A stretch of 64,000 nt of DNA. It comes from a bacterium (GTDB lineage Bacteria > Desulfobacterota > DSWW01). Below, piece by piece: positions 21,269 to 29,450 of the stretch. Numbering within the stretch: the first letter of the stretch is position 1; the number at the start of each line of letters is the position of its first letter. The notes beneath the pieces are model-generated. The model was given only the letters and a program-made list of their open reading frames with translations, did not search any database and was not told where the DNA came from. The position numbers were made by a program, and so were the translations under genes. The stretch lies in contig JANQFG010000103.1 of the NCBI GenBank assembly GCA_028277985.1, positions 18,130 through 82,129 of the forward strand, read 5' to 3'.

Positions 21269-23050
21269 CTAGGGTGCGGACTGGCAGACCAAGCCAGCAT
21301 CCGCCGGCTCGAGGACCACGAAGACCACGGCATTCGGGCCCACCTGGGCATACGCCTTGCCCTGGTCCACGGGTACCGGAGTGCCCGGCGGGTCCGGAAT
21401 GGTTCCGTCCGGCTCGTGCATCAACCCTTCGATGGTTGCACGGTCAGCCGTGAGGTCCCCACCTGCGTCCAAGGTCCACTGTCGGGCACTCACCACTGTC
21501 GTGCCCGCAAGGGCGATCTCCACCGTAAGGAGGCGTCCGGACGGATTGGAAAGAACCGTCGTAACGGATCCGTCCATTCCTGCGGAGCAGTAGCCGTGCG
21601 CCTTGACCTCGGAACGGTCGACGATCGTCTCCAGCCTGGAGCCCTCGACGGTCCTCCTGTACATCACGTAGGCGAGAAGCGAAGGCCTCGGGTCCAGGGT
21701 GTCCGGATCGATCATCCCGTAGTCCCCTCCCAGCAGGGTCTGCCGGACGAGGGTGGTCGATCCCTCTTCCGCCATGATCCCGATCCAGTCCGCCAGCCAC
21801 AAGGCATCCAGCATGGTATCGCTGACACCCAGTTGCCCCCCACACTGGCTGGAAGCACTCTCGCCGTTCCACACCGGAAGGCCCCCGGCCTGCTGCAGGA
21901 CGTACCAGGCGAAGAAGCGGTTCATGCCGAGAATGGACGGATCGAACAGGGCTTCCTTCGAAGCCCGGTTGGGCGCGAACAGGCTCGGGCACCGGTCCGA
22001 CTGGGTTGCGTAGAGGTGCCACGTCACGAGGTCGACCTTGTCCCGGGCGAGTTGCATGACTTCCAGGGTGTAGTTCAGGTCGTTCACCCATCGATAGGGC
22101 ACAAAGAAGCTGCCCGGACACGCAAGCAGGTCACCCGGGGCCTCCTCGTTCAGCAAGGTGCGGAACGTGGCCAGGTCCGATGCGTACACCTCCGGCGTGA
22201 GCAGGACGGGCATGTTGAAGTTGTACCAGATGAGGTTCACTTCATTGCCCGGCTCCCAGATATCGAACAGGTCGCCGTTGGGCAGGGACTTCGCATACTG
22301 AATGAGCTGCCTCGCGTTGTCAGGGTTCCACTGGCCGGTCGACGGATTCCGCGGACCGGGACCGACATTGATGCAGAACATGATCCTGGAGCCGATCGCC
22401 TCGGCAAAGTCCGCGATCCGGCGAATGTCCTCATGGGTGATGACCCCGGGACGTTCCTTGCCCGGATCCGGGTAGACCCCCTGGTAGGCAGGCGGCAGCG
22501 CGCACTCGCCTTCCTCGGGGCAGAAATAGGCGGCATCCGAATCCGTACCTCCGATCCTGAGTCTCGAGGGTGCCAGATAGGAAGCGAGCTTTCTCAGCTT
22601 CGGGCTCTCCAGGTCCGGGGTAGGTTCGGGCTGCGGTCCCGAGGAGCCCCAGTCCCACCAGAACCCGTTCGTGAACTGCACCGTGTCGAATGCAAAGCCC
22701 AGATAGCGCTCGTCCAGCCGCCCCGCCTCCTGAGCCGGGTCGATCGTGACGGCCACCTGCGCCTCCTCGCACTCCGCATCCTGCGCATCCGGTCTTCCGT
22801 CACAGTTGTTGTCAAGGGAATCGGAGCAAGTCGGGTCGCCGTAGGGCCCCTCCGGGGCGCCCGGGTTCACACTCGGGTTCCCGTCGTCACAGTCCCATTC
22901 GGTGTTTGCGCACAGCCCGGAGGCAGGGTCCCCGTATCCGTCCCCGTCCGAGTCCTCGCACGACAGAGACCAGGTGTCCTGGCCCAGCAGGAACATGCAG
23001 GACAGACCGAGGATTCTAATCCACGCGATGTAGGTGCTTCGGTTGAACAT
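21269..23050 (-). CDS. Secreted heparanase-like glycosidase (GH79-like) with MopE-type metal-binding region
   Basis: A 593-residue exported protein with an N-terminal signal peptide (to about residue 30). A short acidic module follows (SDGDGYGDP, DCDDGNPSVNPGA, DNNCDGRPD), the putative metal-binding motif known from MopE-like secreted proteins. The rest is a TIM-barrel glycosidase of the heparanase/GH79 type: RIGGTDSD early, the acid/base Glu in IWEPGNEVNL (about residue 267) and the nucleophile Glu in VWNGESASSQCGG (about 397), which matches the GETSSAYGGG pattern of heparanases. It probably cleaves glucuronide or related uronic-acid glycans outside the cell. Start ATG at 23050 with AGGAGG before it. 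Monocistronic, divergent from the radical SAM operon. The exact substrate is unknown. Confidence 0.82.
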   Translation of the reverse strand: MFNRSTYIAWIRILGLSCMFLLGQDTWSLSCEDSDGDGYGDPASGLCANTEWDCDDGNPSVNPGAPEGPYGDPTCSDSLDNNCDGRPDAQDAECEEAQVAVTIDPAQEAGRLDERYLGFAFDTVQFTNGFWWDWGSSGPQPEPTPDLESPKLRKLASYLAPSRLRIGGTDSDAAYFCPEEGECALPPAYQGVYPDPGKERPGVITHEDIRRIADFAEAIGSRIMFCINVGPGPRNPSTGQWNPDNARQLIQYAKSLPNGDLFDIWEPGNEVNLIWYNFNMPVLLTPEVYASDLATFRTLLNEEAPGDLLACPGSFFVPYRWVNDLNYTLEVMQLARDKVDLVTWHLYATQSDRCPSLFAPNRASKEALFDPSILGMNRFFAWYVLQQAGGLPVWNGESASSQCGGQLGVSDTMLDALWLADWIGIMAEEGSTTLVRQTLLGGDYGMIDPDTLDPRPSLLAYVMYRRTVEGSRLETIVDRSEVKAHGYCSAGMDGSVTTVLSNPSGRLLTVEIALAGTTVVSARQWTLDAGGDLTADRATIEGLMHEPDGTIPDPPGTPVPVDQGKAYAQVGPNAVVFVVLEPADAGLVCQSAP

Positions 23051-23152
23051 AGCCTCTCCTCCTGATTCGGGGACGCAGATCTATCGGTCGCATTAATTTA
23101 ATACAATTCATTTATTTTAGAAGAAACCGGGCGAGATTTCCAGACCTTCGGC

Positions 23153-23180
23153 TTGACAGGGTCCGGGAAGGCCATAGAAT
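23153..23180 (+). promoter_or_regulatory. Sigma-70-type promoter of the radical SAM operon
   Basis: TTGACA at 23153-23158 and TAGAAT at 23175-23180 are separated by 16 bases, about 58 bases before the ATG of the first gene. This is one of the best -35/-10 pairs in the window. Confidence 0.65.
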
Positions 23181-23237
23181 CCTTGAAATAGGCGATTTTC
23201 TCCACTTCTGAGCGCACCGGCCTCCCAGGGAAAGCAC

Positions 23238-24341
23238 ATGGCGGATCTTCTGCAGAAGTACAGGCTGCTCAAAGGACTGTGTACCGGAGATCGCGCCCGC
23301 ACAGGACCCTTCTATGTGACCCTGGATGTGACCCGTAGATGCAACCTTCGATGTCTCGGATGTCGGTTTCACTCCGAGAACGCCCGGGCCCCGGCTGCAG
23401 GAGACCAGGGGGTTCGGGATCTACCGTTTGAGGTCGCCGAAGGGCTGCTCTCGGATCTCCAGGCTCTCGACACGAGGACGCTCTTCCTGATGGGAGAGGG
23501 GGAACCCTTTCTGCACCCACGCATCTTCGACATCATTCGCCTCGCCGGTAAATGCGGGATGCGCACCACCATCACGACCAACGGCACCCTGATCGACAAC
23601 GAAAAGGCAAGGAAGATCATCGATTCAGGGCTCGATGAGATGCACGTCAGCCTCTGGACAAACTCCCTGGAAGGCTATGAAAAACAATACCCTGGCACGG
23701 ATCCGGTGAATTTCGAGCGCGTGCTCGAAGGGGTCCGGGTCCTTTCGTCTCTCAAGGCCGGGGATCCAACCCGCCCGCCCTATATCGTACTGACCAATCC
23801 ACTCAATCGCCTCAATCACCGGGGCGTGGACGACATGGCTGAACTGGCCAAACGAACCGGCTTCGACGCAATCTCCTACACGCCCTTCAAGACCAACCGG
23901 GGCGAGTTGAACGAGTATGCCCTGTCCCCCCGGGAACAGGCGGATCTGTGCAATCACATGATAGGCTTGAGGAAACAGATTCGAGCGCAGAGTCTGGGAG
24001 AGAACATCGGCCGGCTTCTCGCCCGCTATCGCTTCAACGCCGCAACGTCCCGGGACCCATGCTACATCTGCTGGTATCATTCCCGGATCAAGGTGGACGG
24101 AAACGTGTTCTCCTGCGGACGCTCCGAAGTGGCTCTGGGGAACCTGAACAAGGACCGCTTCCCCGAGATCTGGAACGGCGAAGCATACCGCATGGAGCGG
24201 AGAAGGATGCTCTCCCCCAAAGGCTTTGCTTACAGGACCCGGATATGCGATTGTGAACACTGCAGCTATGTCCAGGACAACATGGCAATCCACCGAAGAA
24301 TCAAGTACCTGCTGCCCCTGTTCCCGCGTTTCAGGTCATGA
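23238..24341 (+). CDS. Radical SAM enzyme with SPASM-type C-terminus
   Basis: A 367-residue enzyme with the canonical CX3CX2C (Cys35, Cys39, Cys42 in RRCNLRCLGC) that binds the SAM-cleaving cluster, then the TTNGTLI strand. The cysteine-rich C-terminal SPASM/twitch region (CYICW, FSCGRSEVALGN, ICDCEHCSY) would carry auxiliary clusters. Related enzymes modify peptides or act as anaerobic maturases; no peptide substrate is evident next to it. It ends within the ATGA overlap with the diguanylate cyclase gene, so translation is coupled. It is first in a four-gene operon with its own promoter. It is too short, and unlike in context, to be the QhpD maturase of the amine dehydrogenase locus. Confidence 0.88.
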   Translation: MADLLQKYRLLKGLCTGDRARTGPFYVTLDVTRRCNLRCLGCRFHSENARAPAAGDQGVRDLPFEVAEGLLSDLQALDTRTLFLMGEGEPFLHPRIFDIIRLAGKCGMRTTITTNGTLIDNEKARKIIDSGLDEMHVSLWTNSLEGYEKQYPGTDPVNFERVLEGVRVLSSLKAGDPTRPPYIVLTNPLNRLNHRGVDDMAELAKRTGFDAISYTPFKTNRGELNEYALSPREQADLCNHMIGLRKQIRAQSLGENIGRLLARYRFNAATSRDPCYICWYHSRIKVDGNVFSCGRSEVALGNLNKDRFPEIWNGEAYRMERRRMLSPKGFAYRTRICDCEHCSYVQDNMAIHRRIKYLLPLFPRFRS

Positions 24342-25234
24342 AAGACATGAAGATACTCCTGGTGGAAGACTCCCCCAAGGTCCTCCACGCCCTTCAACGC
24401 CAGATGGAGCTGGCCGGCTTCAAGTATCTTTCCGTGAAGAACGGCCAGGAGGCGATGGAGGTCCTGGAGAACGAAAGGGGCTTCTGTCTCATTATCTCCG
24501 ACTGGCTCATGCCCAAGATGACCGGGTTCGAGCTGCTTACCGAAGTCCGCCGGTCCGAGAAGTTCGCCACGATTCCCTTTCTGATGGTGACGGGCAAGGA
24601 CTCGGTGGATGATGTGGTCACCGCTCTCAGGTTCGGCGCCAACGACTACATCACAAAGCCCTACCATCCGGAGGAACTGCTGGCCCGGGTGCGCAACCTC
24701 CTCAAGATCTGGAGGTATGAGCGCGAGCTCGAAGGAAAGACCCTGACCGATGACCTGACCGGATTGCACAACAGGCGGCACTTCGAGCAAGCCCTCACCC
24801 GGGAGATTGCCGAGGCGAAGAGGTACGGCACCGCCCTTTCCCTGGTCCTCTGTGATATCGATCATTTTAAGAAACTCAACGATGACCATGGCCACCTTAC
24901 CGGGGATGAGGTCTTGCGGGGCATGGGTGCCCTGATTCGCCAAGGCGTTCGGGAGGTGGACTATCCGTGCCGGTACGGTGGAGAGGAGTTTGCTCTCATC
25001 CTGCCCCACACGGACTGCGACGGCGCAATGGTGGCGGCGGAAAGACTGCGCAAGGCTATTGCCCAGGACTACCGAATGGAAATCGCCGGCCGCAGTCTCG
25101 GCCTAACCTGCAGCTTCGGAGTGGCCCAATTCGAAGAGGATTCCGACACCATGGAGAATTTGATCGACAAAGCGGACAAGGCCCTCTATCGATCCAAACA
25201 GGACGGACGAAACAGAGTGAGTCGAGCGGCCTGA
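24338..25234 (+). CDS. Response regulator diguanylate cyclase (REC-GGDEF)
   Basis: A 298-residue cytoplasmic protein. REC domain at 1-125 with acidic residues in LLVEDS, phosphoacceptor Asp55 (ISDWLMP) and the TGK and KPY switch residues. GGDEF domain at about 135-295 with the intact active site GGEEF and an RxxD inhibitory site (REVD) five residues upstream, so it should make c-di-GMP from two GTP with product feedback. Its ATG overlaps the previous stop (ATGA), and its TGA overlaps the next gene's ATG by one base. A signalling enzyme embedded between two radical SAM genes is unusual. No cognate kinase is in the operon. Confidence 0.93.
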   Translation: MKDMKILLVEDSPKVLHALQRQMELAGFKYLSVKNGQEAMEVLENERGFCLIISDWLMPKMTGFELLTEVRRSEKFATIPFLMVTGKDSVDDVVTALRFGANDYITKPYHPEELLARVRNLLKIWRYERELEGKTLTDDLTGLHNRRHFEQALTREIAEAKRYGTALSLVLCDIDHFKKLNDDHGHLTGDEVLRGMGALIRQGVREVDYPCRYGGEEFALILPHTDCDGAMVAAERLRKAIAQDYRMEIAGRSLGLTCSFGVAQFEEDSDTMENLIDKADKALYRSKQDGRNRVSRAA

Positions 25235-26718
25235 TGAAAGACACCGGCAACCCTCTTGTCGTTCTGTTCAATCCGGCACCTCGAAAGGGATTCCAGGCCC
25301 ACAGACGGGTCGAGCTTCCCCTGAACCTGCTCCACACGGCAACCCCTCTCGTTCATGCCGGCTACCGGGTGAAGGTCATCGATCAGTTTGCAGATCCCGG
25401 ATGGGAACCGAAGCTTCGGGAGGCCCTGTCGGAAAAACCGGTCTGCTTCGGCGTGTCCTGCATGACCGGCCCTCAGATCATTCGAGCCCTGGAGGCGTGC
25501 AGGAACCTGAAAAAGCTCTATCCGGACGTGCCCACCGTCTGGGGAGGCGTTCATCCCAGCATTCTGCCGGAGCAGACTCTCGAAAGCCCCCTGGTGGATT
25601 TTGTGGTGGCCGGGGAAGGGGAAGAGACTCTCAGGGAGTTGGCCGGGGCCCTCGCAAATGGTGATTCGCCGCGCGAGGTTGCCGGCATCGGCTACCACGA
25701 AAACGGTGAGTACATCTACACAGGCAACAGACCCTTCGTGGATCTCGATGCCCAGCCTCCACTCGCCTATGACCTCATCGACATTCATCTGTACAGGCGA
25801 AAGATCTTCGGCTCGGATCATGTGAGCTTCAACTCCAGCCGCGGGTGCTCCTTCCGGTGCGGCTTCTGTTACGATTCGGTGGTGCACAAGCGGGTGTGGC
25901 GGGCCATGCAGCCCGAGACGGTCGTTTCGCGTCTCGAACGAGTCATCCGTGATCACGACATACGCGGGTTCAATTTCACCGATGACAATCTGTTCATCCA
26001 TCTGAGTCACGCCTACAAGCTCATGGAGCAGATCGTGCGCAAGGATCTGCGCATCAAGATCGGAAAGCTCCATATCCGCATCGACTCGATCCTGAAGATG
26101 GATGATGACTTCTTCCGGCTGCTCGCCCGAGCCGGCGTCGAGCGATTCACCATCGGAGTCGAATCCGGGAGCCAGCGCGTTCTGGATCTGATCAACAAGA
26201 ATCTCACGGTCGAACGCGTTCTGGAAGCCTCCCGCAAGCTCATCGGCACTTCGATTCTTCCCCATTACCTGTTCATGATGGGGCTGCCTACCGAAACCCC
26301 AGAGGAATTGGGCCAAAGCATCCGCTTGTCCGAGCAGCTCCTCCGTGAGAATCCAAGGGCGGCCAAGAGCTTCAACATTTACATGCCCTATCCGGGTACC
26401 GAACTCTACCGATTCGCGATCGAGCTGGGCCTCGAGGCGCCGCAGAGGCTCGAGGACTGGTCGCCCCTGAACTATCGATACGTCCCGAAGAAATCTCCCT
26501 GGATCGTTCCCGGAACAAAGAAGCTTCTGGCCGGGCTGGATTTCCCCTTGATGTTCATGGGAACGAACTTCACCTACAAGAAGACGCACCCGATCGTAAG
26601 AGGGCTGGCCAGGCTCTATTACCCTCTGGCCCGGTACCGTGTGGAACATCTGAATGCGCATTTCCCGATCGAGACCATGGTGGTCAAACGTCTCGGTCTC
26701 TTTGGAAGACAGGACTGA
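25234..26718 (+). CDS. B12-binding domain radical SAM enzyme
   Basis: A 494-residue enzyme. Residues 1-170 form a cobalamin-binding Rossmann-like domain (FGVSCMTG, VWGGVHPSILPEQ, VVAGEGEETLRELA). The radical SAM barrel follows with CX3CX2C in SSRGCSFRCGFCYD (about 205-212). A C-terminal region of about 130 residues resembles that of anaerobic methyltransferases/cyclases of the P-methylase and BchE type. The substrate is unknown. The start at 25234 is chosen because the ATG overlaps the TGA of the diguanylate cyclase by one base; the frame is open further upstream but has no protein-like sequence there. An alcohol dehydrogenase follows after 30 bases. Confidence 0.88.
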   Translation: MKDTGNPLVVLFNPAPRKGFQAHRRVELPLNLLHTATPLVHAGYRVKVIDQFADPGWEPKLREALSEKPVCFGVSCMTGPQIIRALEACRNLKKLYPDVPTVWGGVHPSILPEQTLESPLVDFVVAGEGEETLRELAGALANGDSPREVAGIGYHENGEYIYTGNRPFVDLDAQPPLAYDLIDIHLYRRKIFGSDHVSFNSSRGCSFRCGFCYDSVVHKRVWRAMQPETVVSRLERVIRDHDIRGFNFTDDNLFIHLSHAYKLMEQIVRKDLRIKIGKLHIRIDSILKMDDDFFRLLARAGVERFTIGVESGSQRVLDLINKNLTVERVLEASRKLIGTSILPHYLFMMGLPTETPEELGQSIRLSEQLLRENPRAAKSFNIYMPYPGTELYRFAIELGLEAPQRLEDWSPLNYRYVPKKSPWIVPGTKKLLAGLDFPLMFMGTNFTYKKTHPIVRGLARLYYPLARYRVEHLNAHFPIETMVVKRLGLFGRQD

Positions 26719-26748
26719 AGAACCTCTCTAGGGGAAAGGAAGCAACCC

Positions 26749-27771
26749 ATGAAAGCAGCCATCTATCATGAGCCGATGAAGATCACCACGGAAGACGTTC
26801 CGGTTCCGAAGATCGGAGATGCGGATATTCTGGTGAGGGTCCATGCCTGCGGGGTTTGCGGCTCAGACCTGCACATGTACCGACTGGGTGTGTTCGCCGA
26901 GATTCTATGCAGGCGCTCGGAAGGCGGACTGATCCCCGGCCACGAATTCGCCGGCGTGGTGGCCGAAGTGGGCAAGGACGTTGAAGGCATCGGCGTAGGA
27001 GACCGGGTCGCGGCGATTACCTTTGGGGGGATGGCGGAGTATGTTCCGATCACCCCTGCCCTGCTCGGATTCAACGTGTACAAGGTCCCGGAGGAGGTCG
27101 GATGGGTGGAGGCTGCCACTACCGAACCGCTTGCGAACTCCCTTCACGCGACCCAGCTGGGCACACCGGCGGACGGGCAGAACCTGATGATATTCGGAGC
27201 CGGCATCATCGGCCTCGGGATCGTCCAGAGCATCCGGGTGATGGGACTCGCCCCGAACAAGGTCATCATGGTGGATGTCTCCGAGAACCGGCTTGCCATG
27301 GCAAGAGAGCTTGGGGTGGACGAGGTCATCCATGCCGGAAAGGAAGACGTATACAGGCGGGCCAAGGAAATGACCGGCGAGGTGCCGGTTGTCGTGCTTC
27401 AGGGAGCCATCACGTCCCCGGCCGTGGATGTGATCTACGATTGCGTGGGGTACATCCAGGAGCGTCCGGAGCCGCCGGTCATACAACAGGCCATGCTGAT
27501 CGCCCGTGAGTACGGAAAAGTCGTGGTTCACGGCGTCTTCGAGGCGCCCCTGACCCTCGAGCTGATGCCCATGGTGACCAAGCACGTCCAGGTTCTCGGC
27601 TCGTACGGGTTTGTCCCGGAAGACGTCACCAGGGCCCTTGAGCTCATGCGCGACAAGACGGTGGATCGGATGAAGCTCGTGAGCCACGAGTACCCGATCG
27701 ATGATGCAAAGCAGGCCTTTGACACGCAGTGTGAAATCGAAAAGTCGGTGAAGGTGGTCGTAACGATCTGA
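26749..27771 (+). CDS. Zinc-dependent alcohol dehydrogenase (MDR family)
   Basis: A 340-residue medium-chain dehydrogenase/reductase. Catalytic zinc residues are in GVCGSDLHMY and GHEFAGVV; the NAD(P) site is FGAGIIGLG. The lobe that normally holds the four-cysteine structural zinc is missing: after GDRVAAI the chain goes directly to FGGMAEY. That occurs in some subfamilies and makes a simple sorbitol or threonine dehydrogenase assignment uncertain. The ATG at 26749 has AGGGGAAAGGA upstream. Last gene of the radical SAM operon; it may oxidise or reduce the product made by the two radical enzymes. Convergent with the molybdopterin oxidoreductase, only eight bases apart. Confidence 0.87.
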   Translation: MKAAIYHEPMKITTEDVPVPKIGDADILVRVHACGVCGSDLHMYRLGVFAEILCRRSEGGLIPGHEFAGVVAEVGKDVEGIGVGDRVAAITFGGMAEYVPITPALLGFNVYKVPEEVGWVEAATTEPLANSLHATQLGTPADGQNLMIFGAGIIGLGIVQSIRVMGLAPNKVIMVDVSENRLAMARELGVDEVIHAGKEDVYRRAKEMTGEVPVVVLQGAITSPAVDVIYDCVGYIQERPEPPVIQQAMLIAREYGKVVVHGVFEAPLTLELMPMVTKHVQVLGSYGFVPEDVTRALELMRDKTVDRMKLVSHEYPIDDAKQAFDTQCEIEKSVKVVVTI

Positions 27772-27779
27772 GTCGGGCA

Positions 27780-28418
27780 TCATTGGCGGGTTGATGAAGT
27801 TCCCGATTCCCCGGTCACCTCGATTTTGCCCAGCCATTTCACCCAGGAATAACCCGGCTCGCCTCTGGCGACCAGGCGCAACGGGAAACCGTGGCGCCGG
27901 TCAAAGGGTCGCCCCTCGAACTCGTACGCGATCAGCACCCCTTCGCCCAGCGCTCTCTCCAGAGGAAGTTCCGCATCATACCTCTCGTCCGCGCTCACGA
28001 ACGCCACTCGGTCCGAACCTTCCATCGGAACCGCCTTGTTCAGAATGTCCCGCAGAGGAACCCCGGTCCAGACCCCTGTGTCGACGAAAACGCCGGGGCA
28101 GACGAGGGTGACCTCTTCCCGAACGGCAGGCATGGCGCGGATTTCCTCGTAGCTCAGGGACAGCGGATGCATGACGTTTCCGGAGACGACCAACCGGTAG
28201 GAGGCAATGTCGATGTCGACGGGCCGGCCCGTGACATGAAGCCCGTCCAGCACCCACCCGCCGCCGGAATCCCTGTATGCCCTCGGCATCCGGCCGAAGG
28301 AATTCGCGTCTGCCCCGTGATCCATGGCTCCGTTCGCGGGCAGGCATCCGACGACCGCGCAAGCGAACGCGAGCAGGGACCATCGGATGATCGGGGCATT
28401 CCTCAGACAGCGGCTCAT
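27780..28418 (-). CDS. Exported molybdopterin-dependent oxidoreductase (sulfite oxidase/MsrP-like core)
   Basis: A 212-residue protein with an N-terminal membrane/lipoprotein signal (FACAVVGC, Cys25). The remaining 185 residues match the sulfite oxidase fold molybdopterin-binding domain, including the molybdenum-ligand Cys in TLVCPGVF and the later GFPLRLV and SWVKWLGKIEV segments. No dimerisation or heme domain is present, so it resembles the small MsrP/YedY-like type acting in the periplasm on oxidised sulfur or similar substrates. No MsrQ-like partner is next to it. AGGAG lies before the ATG at 28418. Standalone, divergent from the MerB-like gene. Confidence 0.85.
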   Translation of the reverse strand: MSRCLRNAPIIRWSLLAFACAVVGCLPANGAMDHGADANSFGRMPRAYRDSGGGWVLDGLHVTGRPVDIDIASYRLVVSGNVMHPLSLSYEEIRAMPAVREEVTLVCPGVFVDTGVWTGVPLRDILNKAVPMEGSDRVAFVSADERYDAELPLERALGEGVLIAYEFEGRPFDRRHGFPLRLVARGEPGYSWVKWLGKIEVTGESGTSSTRQ

Positions 28419-28594
28419 CTGTCCGGCATCTCCTGTTCCTGCTGGTAGCGGGGATAGCGGTTACACATAGCCCCCTATGCGTTGGACGTGTAAACTGTGA
28501 CACCGGTCGCCCGGCCGGTCAGCGAAAAAATTGTCTGCACAGGGCTCGGGGGATTTCGGGGGGAGCACGGAGGGCCGGGCAAGCGCCTGTTTTT

Positions 28595-28638
28595 CATGGA
28601 TTTTCCTCTTGACTCAGGCCGGAAATCCATGCTATTCG
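28595..28638 (+). promoter_or_regulatory. Promoter and dyad upstream of the MerB-like selenoprotein gene
   Basis: TTGACT (28609-28614) and TATTCG (28633-28638), 18 bases apart, form a plausible promoter 36 bases before the ATG. The -35 box sits between two arms of an imperfect inverted repeat (CATGGATTTTCC at 28595-28606 and GGAAATCCATG at 28621-28631), a candidate operator. Confidence 0.45.
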
Positions 28639-28673
28639 GCGGACACCGATCCGCGTTCTGCAAAGGAGGTATC

Positions 28674-29387
28674 ATGAACGATCCGGCTCTTGCCCAGCGC
28701 GCCTACACAACGATCATGGAGCATTTCGTCGAGCACGGCAGAGGCCCGCACTACACCGAGCTTTCGGTCCTGCTCGGGATTTCGACGGAGGAGGCCCGAC
28801 AGGCTCAGACCGACGCCGTCGAGGGCTCGAAGATCGGCTGCTGGTTGAGTCCCCTCACCGATTATATCGGCTCGTGGGCACCCTTCTCCAACCTGCCGAC
28901 CCAGTACCTGATCAGCGTCGACGGGGTGCAGAAGTGGTACGGTCAGTGAGGACTCGAGTCGCTGGCCGTGCGCTGGCTCTTCCCGGGACGTGAGGTTCGC
29001 CTCGACACGCGAGACCTCGCCACTGCCGAACCGATCATGCTCCGGTTCCGAGACGAGGAAATCCTCGAGGTCTCGCCGGATACCGTGGTCGGCCATATCA
29101 ACATACCGATGCCGAAGTGGGGTGAAGAAGAATCGCCCTTCAACTGAGAACGGATGAACCTCTTCCGGTCGGAAGAGACAGTCCCCGGATGGTCCCAGAC
29201 AGCCCCCGGCTCCGAGAAAGACGGTACCCTCCCCGTCCGGACCTGGGCAGCGATGTTCTCTGCTGATCTTTTCCGCAAACGTCTCGACCCGGACTACTTT
29301 TCGAAGGTACCCGAGTACCTCGGCTCCATGATCGCGCTGATGGAGGAACTGGACATGAAGGGCCCCTTCTTCTTCTCGCCGCGGTGA
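28674..29387 (+). CDS. MerB-like (organomercurial lyase family) selenoprotein with two UGA/Sec codons
   Basis: Reading one continuous frame from the ATG at 28674 (AAAGGAGG just upstream) through TGA codons at 28947 and 29145 to the TGA at 29385 gives 237 residues. Residues 1-60 resemble the winged-helix N-terminus of alkylmercury lyases. The segment APFSNLPTQYLISVDG then leads to WYGQ-U92-GLESL, which aligns with YAWC(96)ALDTL of MerB. Later PFN-U158-ERMNLFRSEE aligns with SFC(159)CHVHFFAS. Thus both UGAs sit at the catalytic cysteines that attack the carbon-mercury bond; the catalytic Asp99 corresponds to Glu. Hairpins follow each UGA, the second very SECIS-like. If Sec is inserted, this is an active-site diselenol enzyme, perhaps for organomercurials or another organometal(loid). 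A pseudogene with two nonsense mutations is the alternative. Confidence 0.75.
28956..28979 (+). promoter_or_regulatory. Candidate SECIS hairpin after the first UGA
   Basis: GAGUCG (28956-28961) pairs with UGGCUC (28974-28979), including wobbles, with a 12-base loop containing GG 15-16 bases after the UGA. It is compatible with a bacterial SECIS but not a clean fold. Confidence 0.4.
29160..29177 (+). promoter_or_regulatory. SECIS-like hairpin after the second UGA
   Basis: A perfect seven-base-pair stem, CUCUUCC with GGAAGAG, closes a GGUC loop. It starts 12 bases after the UGA at 29145-29147. The apical GGU and this spacing are those of the Escherichia coli fdhF SECIS, which SelB recognises. 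The bulged U of fdhF is missing. Confidence 0.65.
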
Positions 29388-29450
29388 GGATCCAGGCTCC
29401 GGAAGCGTGAAACGGGCTTGGTTCGTTCACTGGATAGACCCGGGCAGACT

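Noticed and set aside
23238..24341. The SPASM radical SAM enzyme as the missing QhpD maturase
   Set aside because: It is 23 kb away, in a different operon, and shorter than known QhpD; no support beyond the fold.
29385..29450. Third UGA at 29385 continuing in frame into the fibronectin-repeat gene
   Set aside because: The MerB-like protein ends at the expected place, no SECIS-like hairpin follows, and the next gene has its own signal peptide at 29451.
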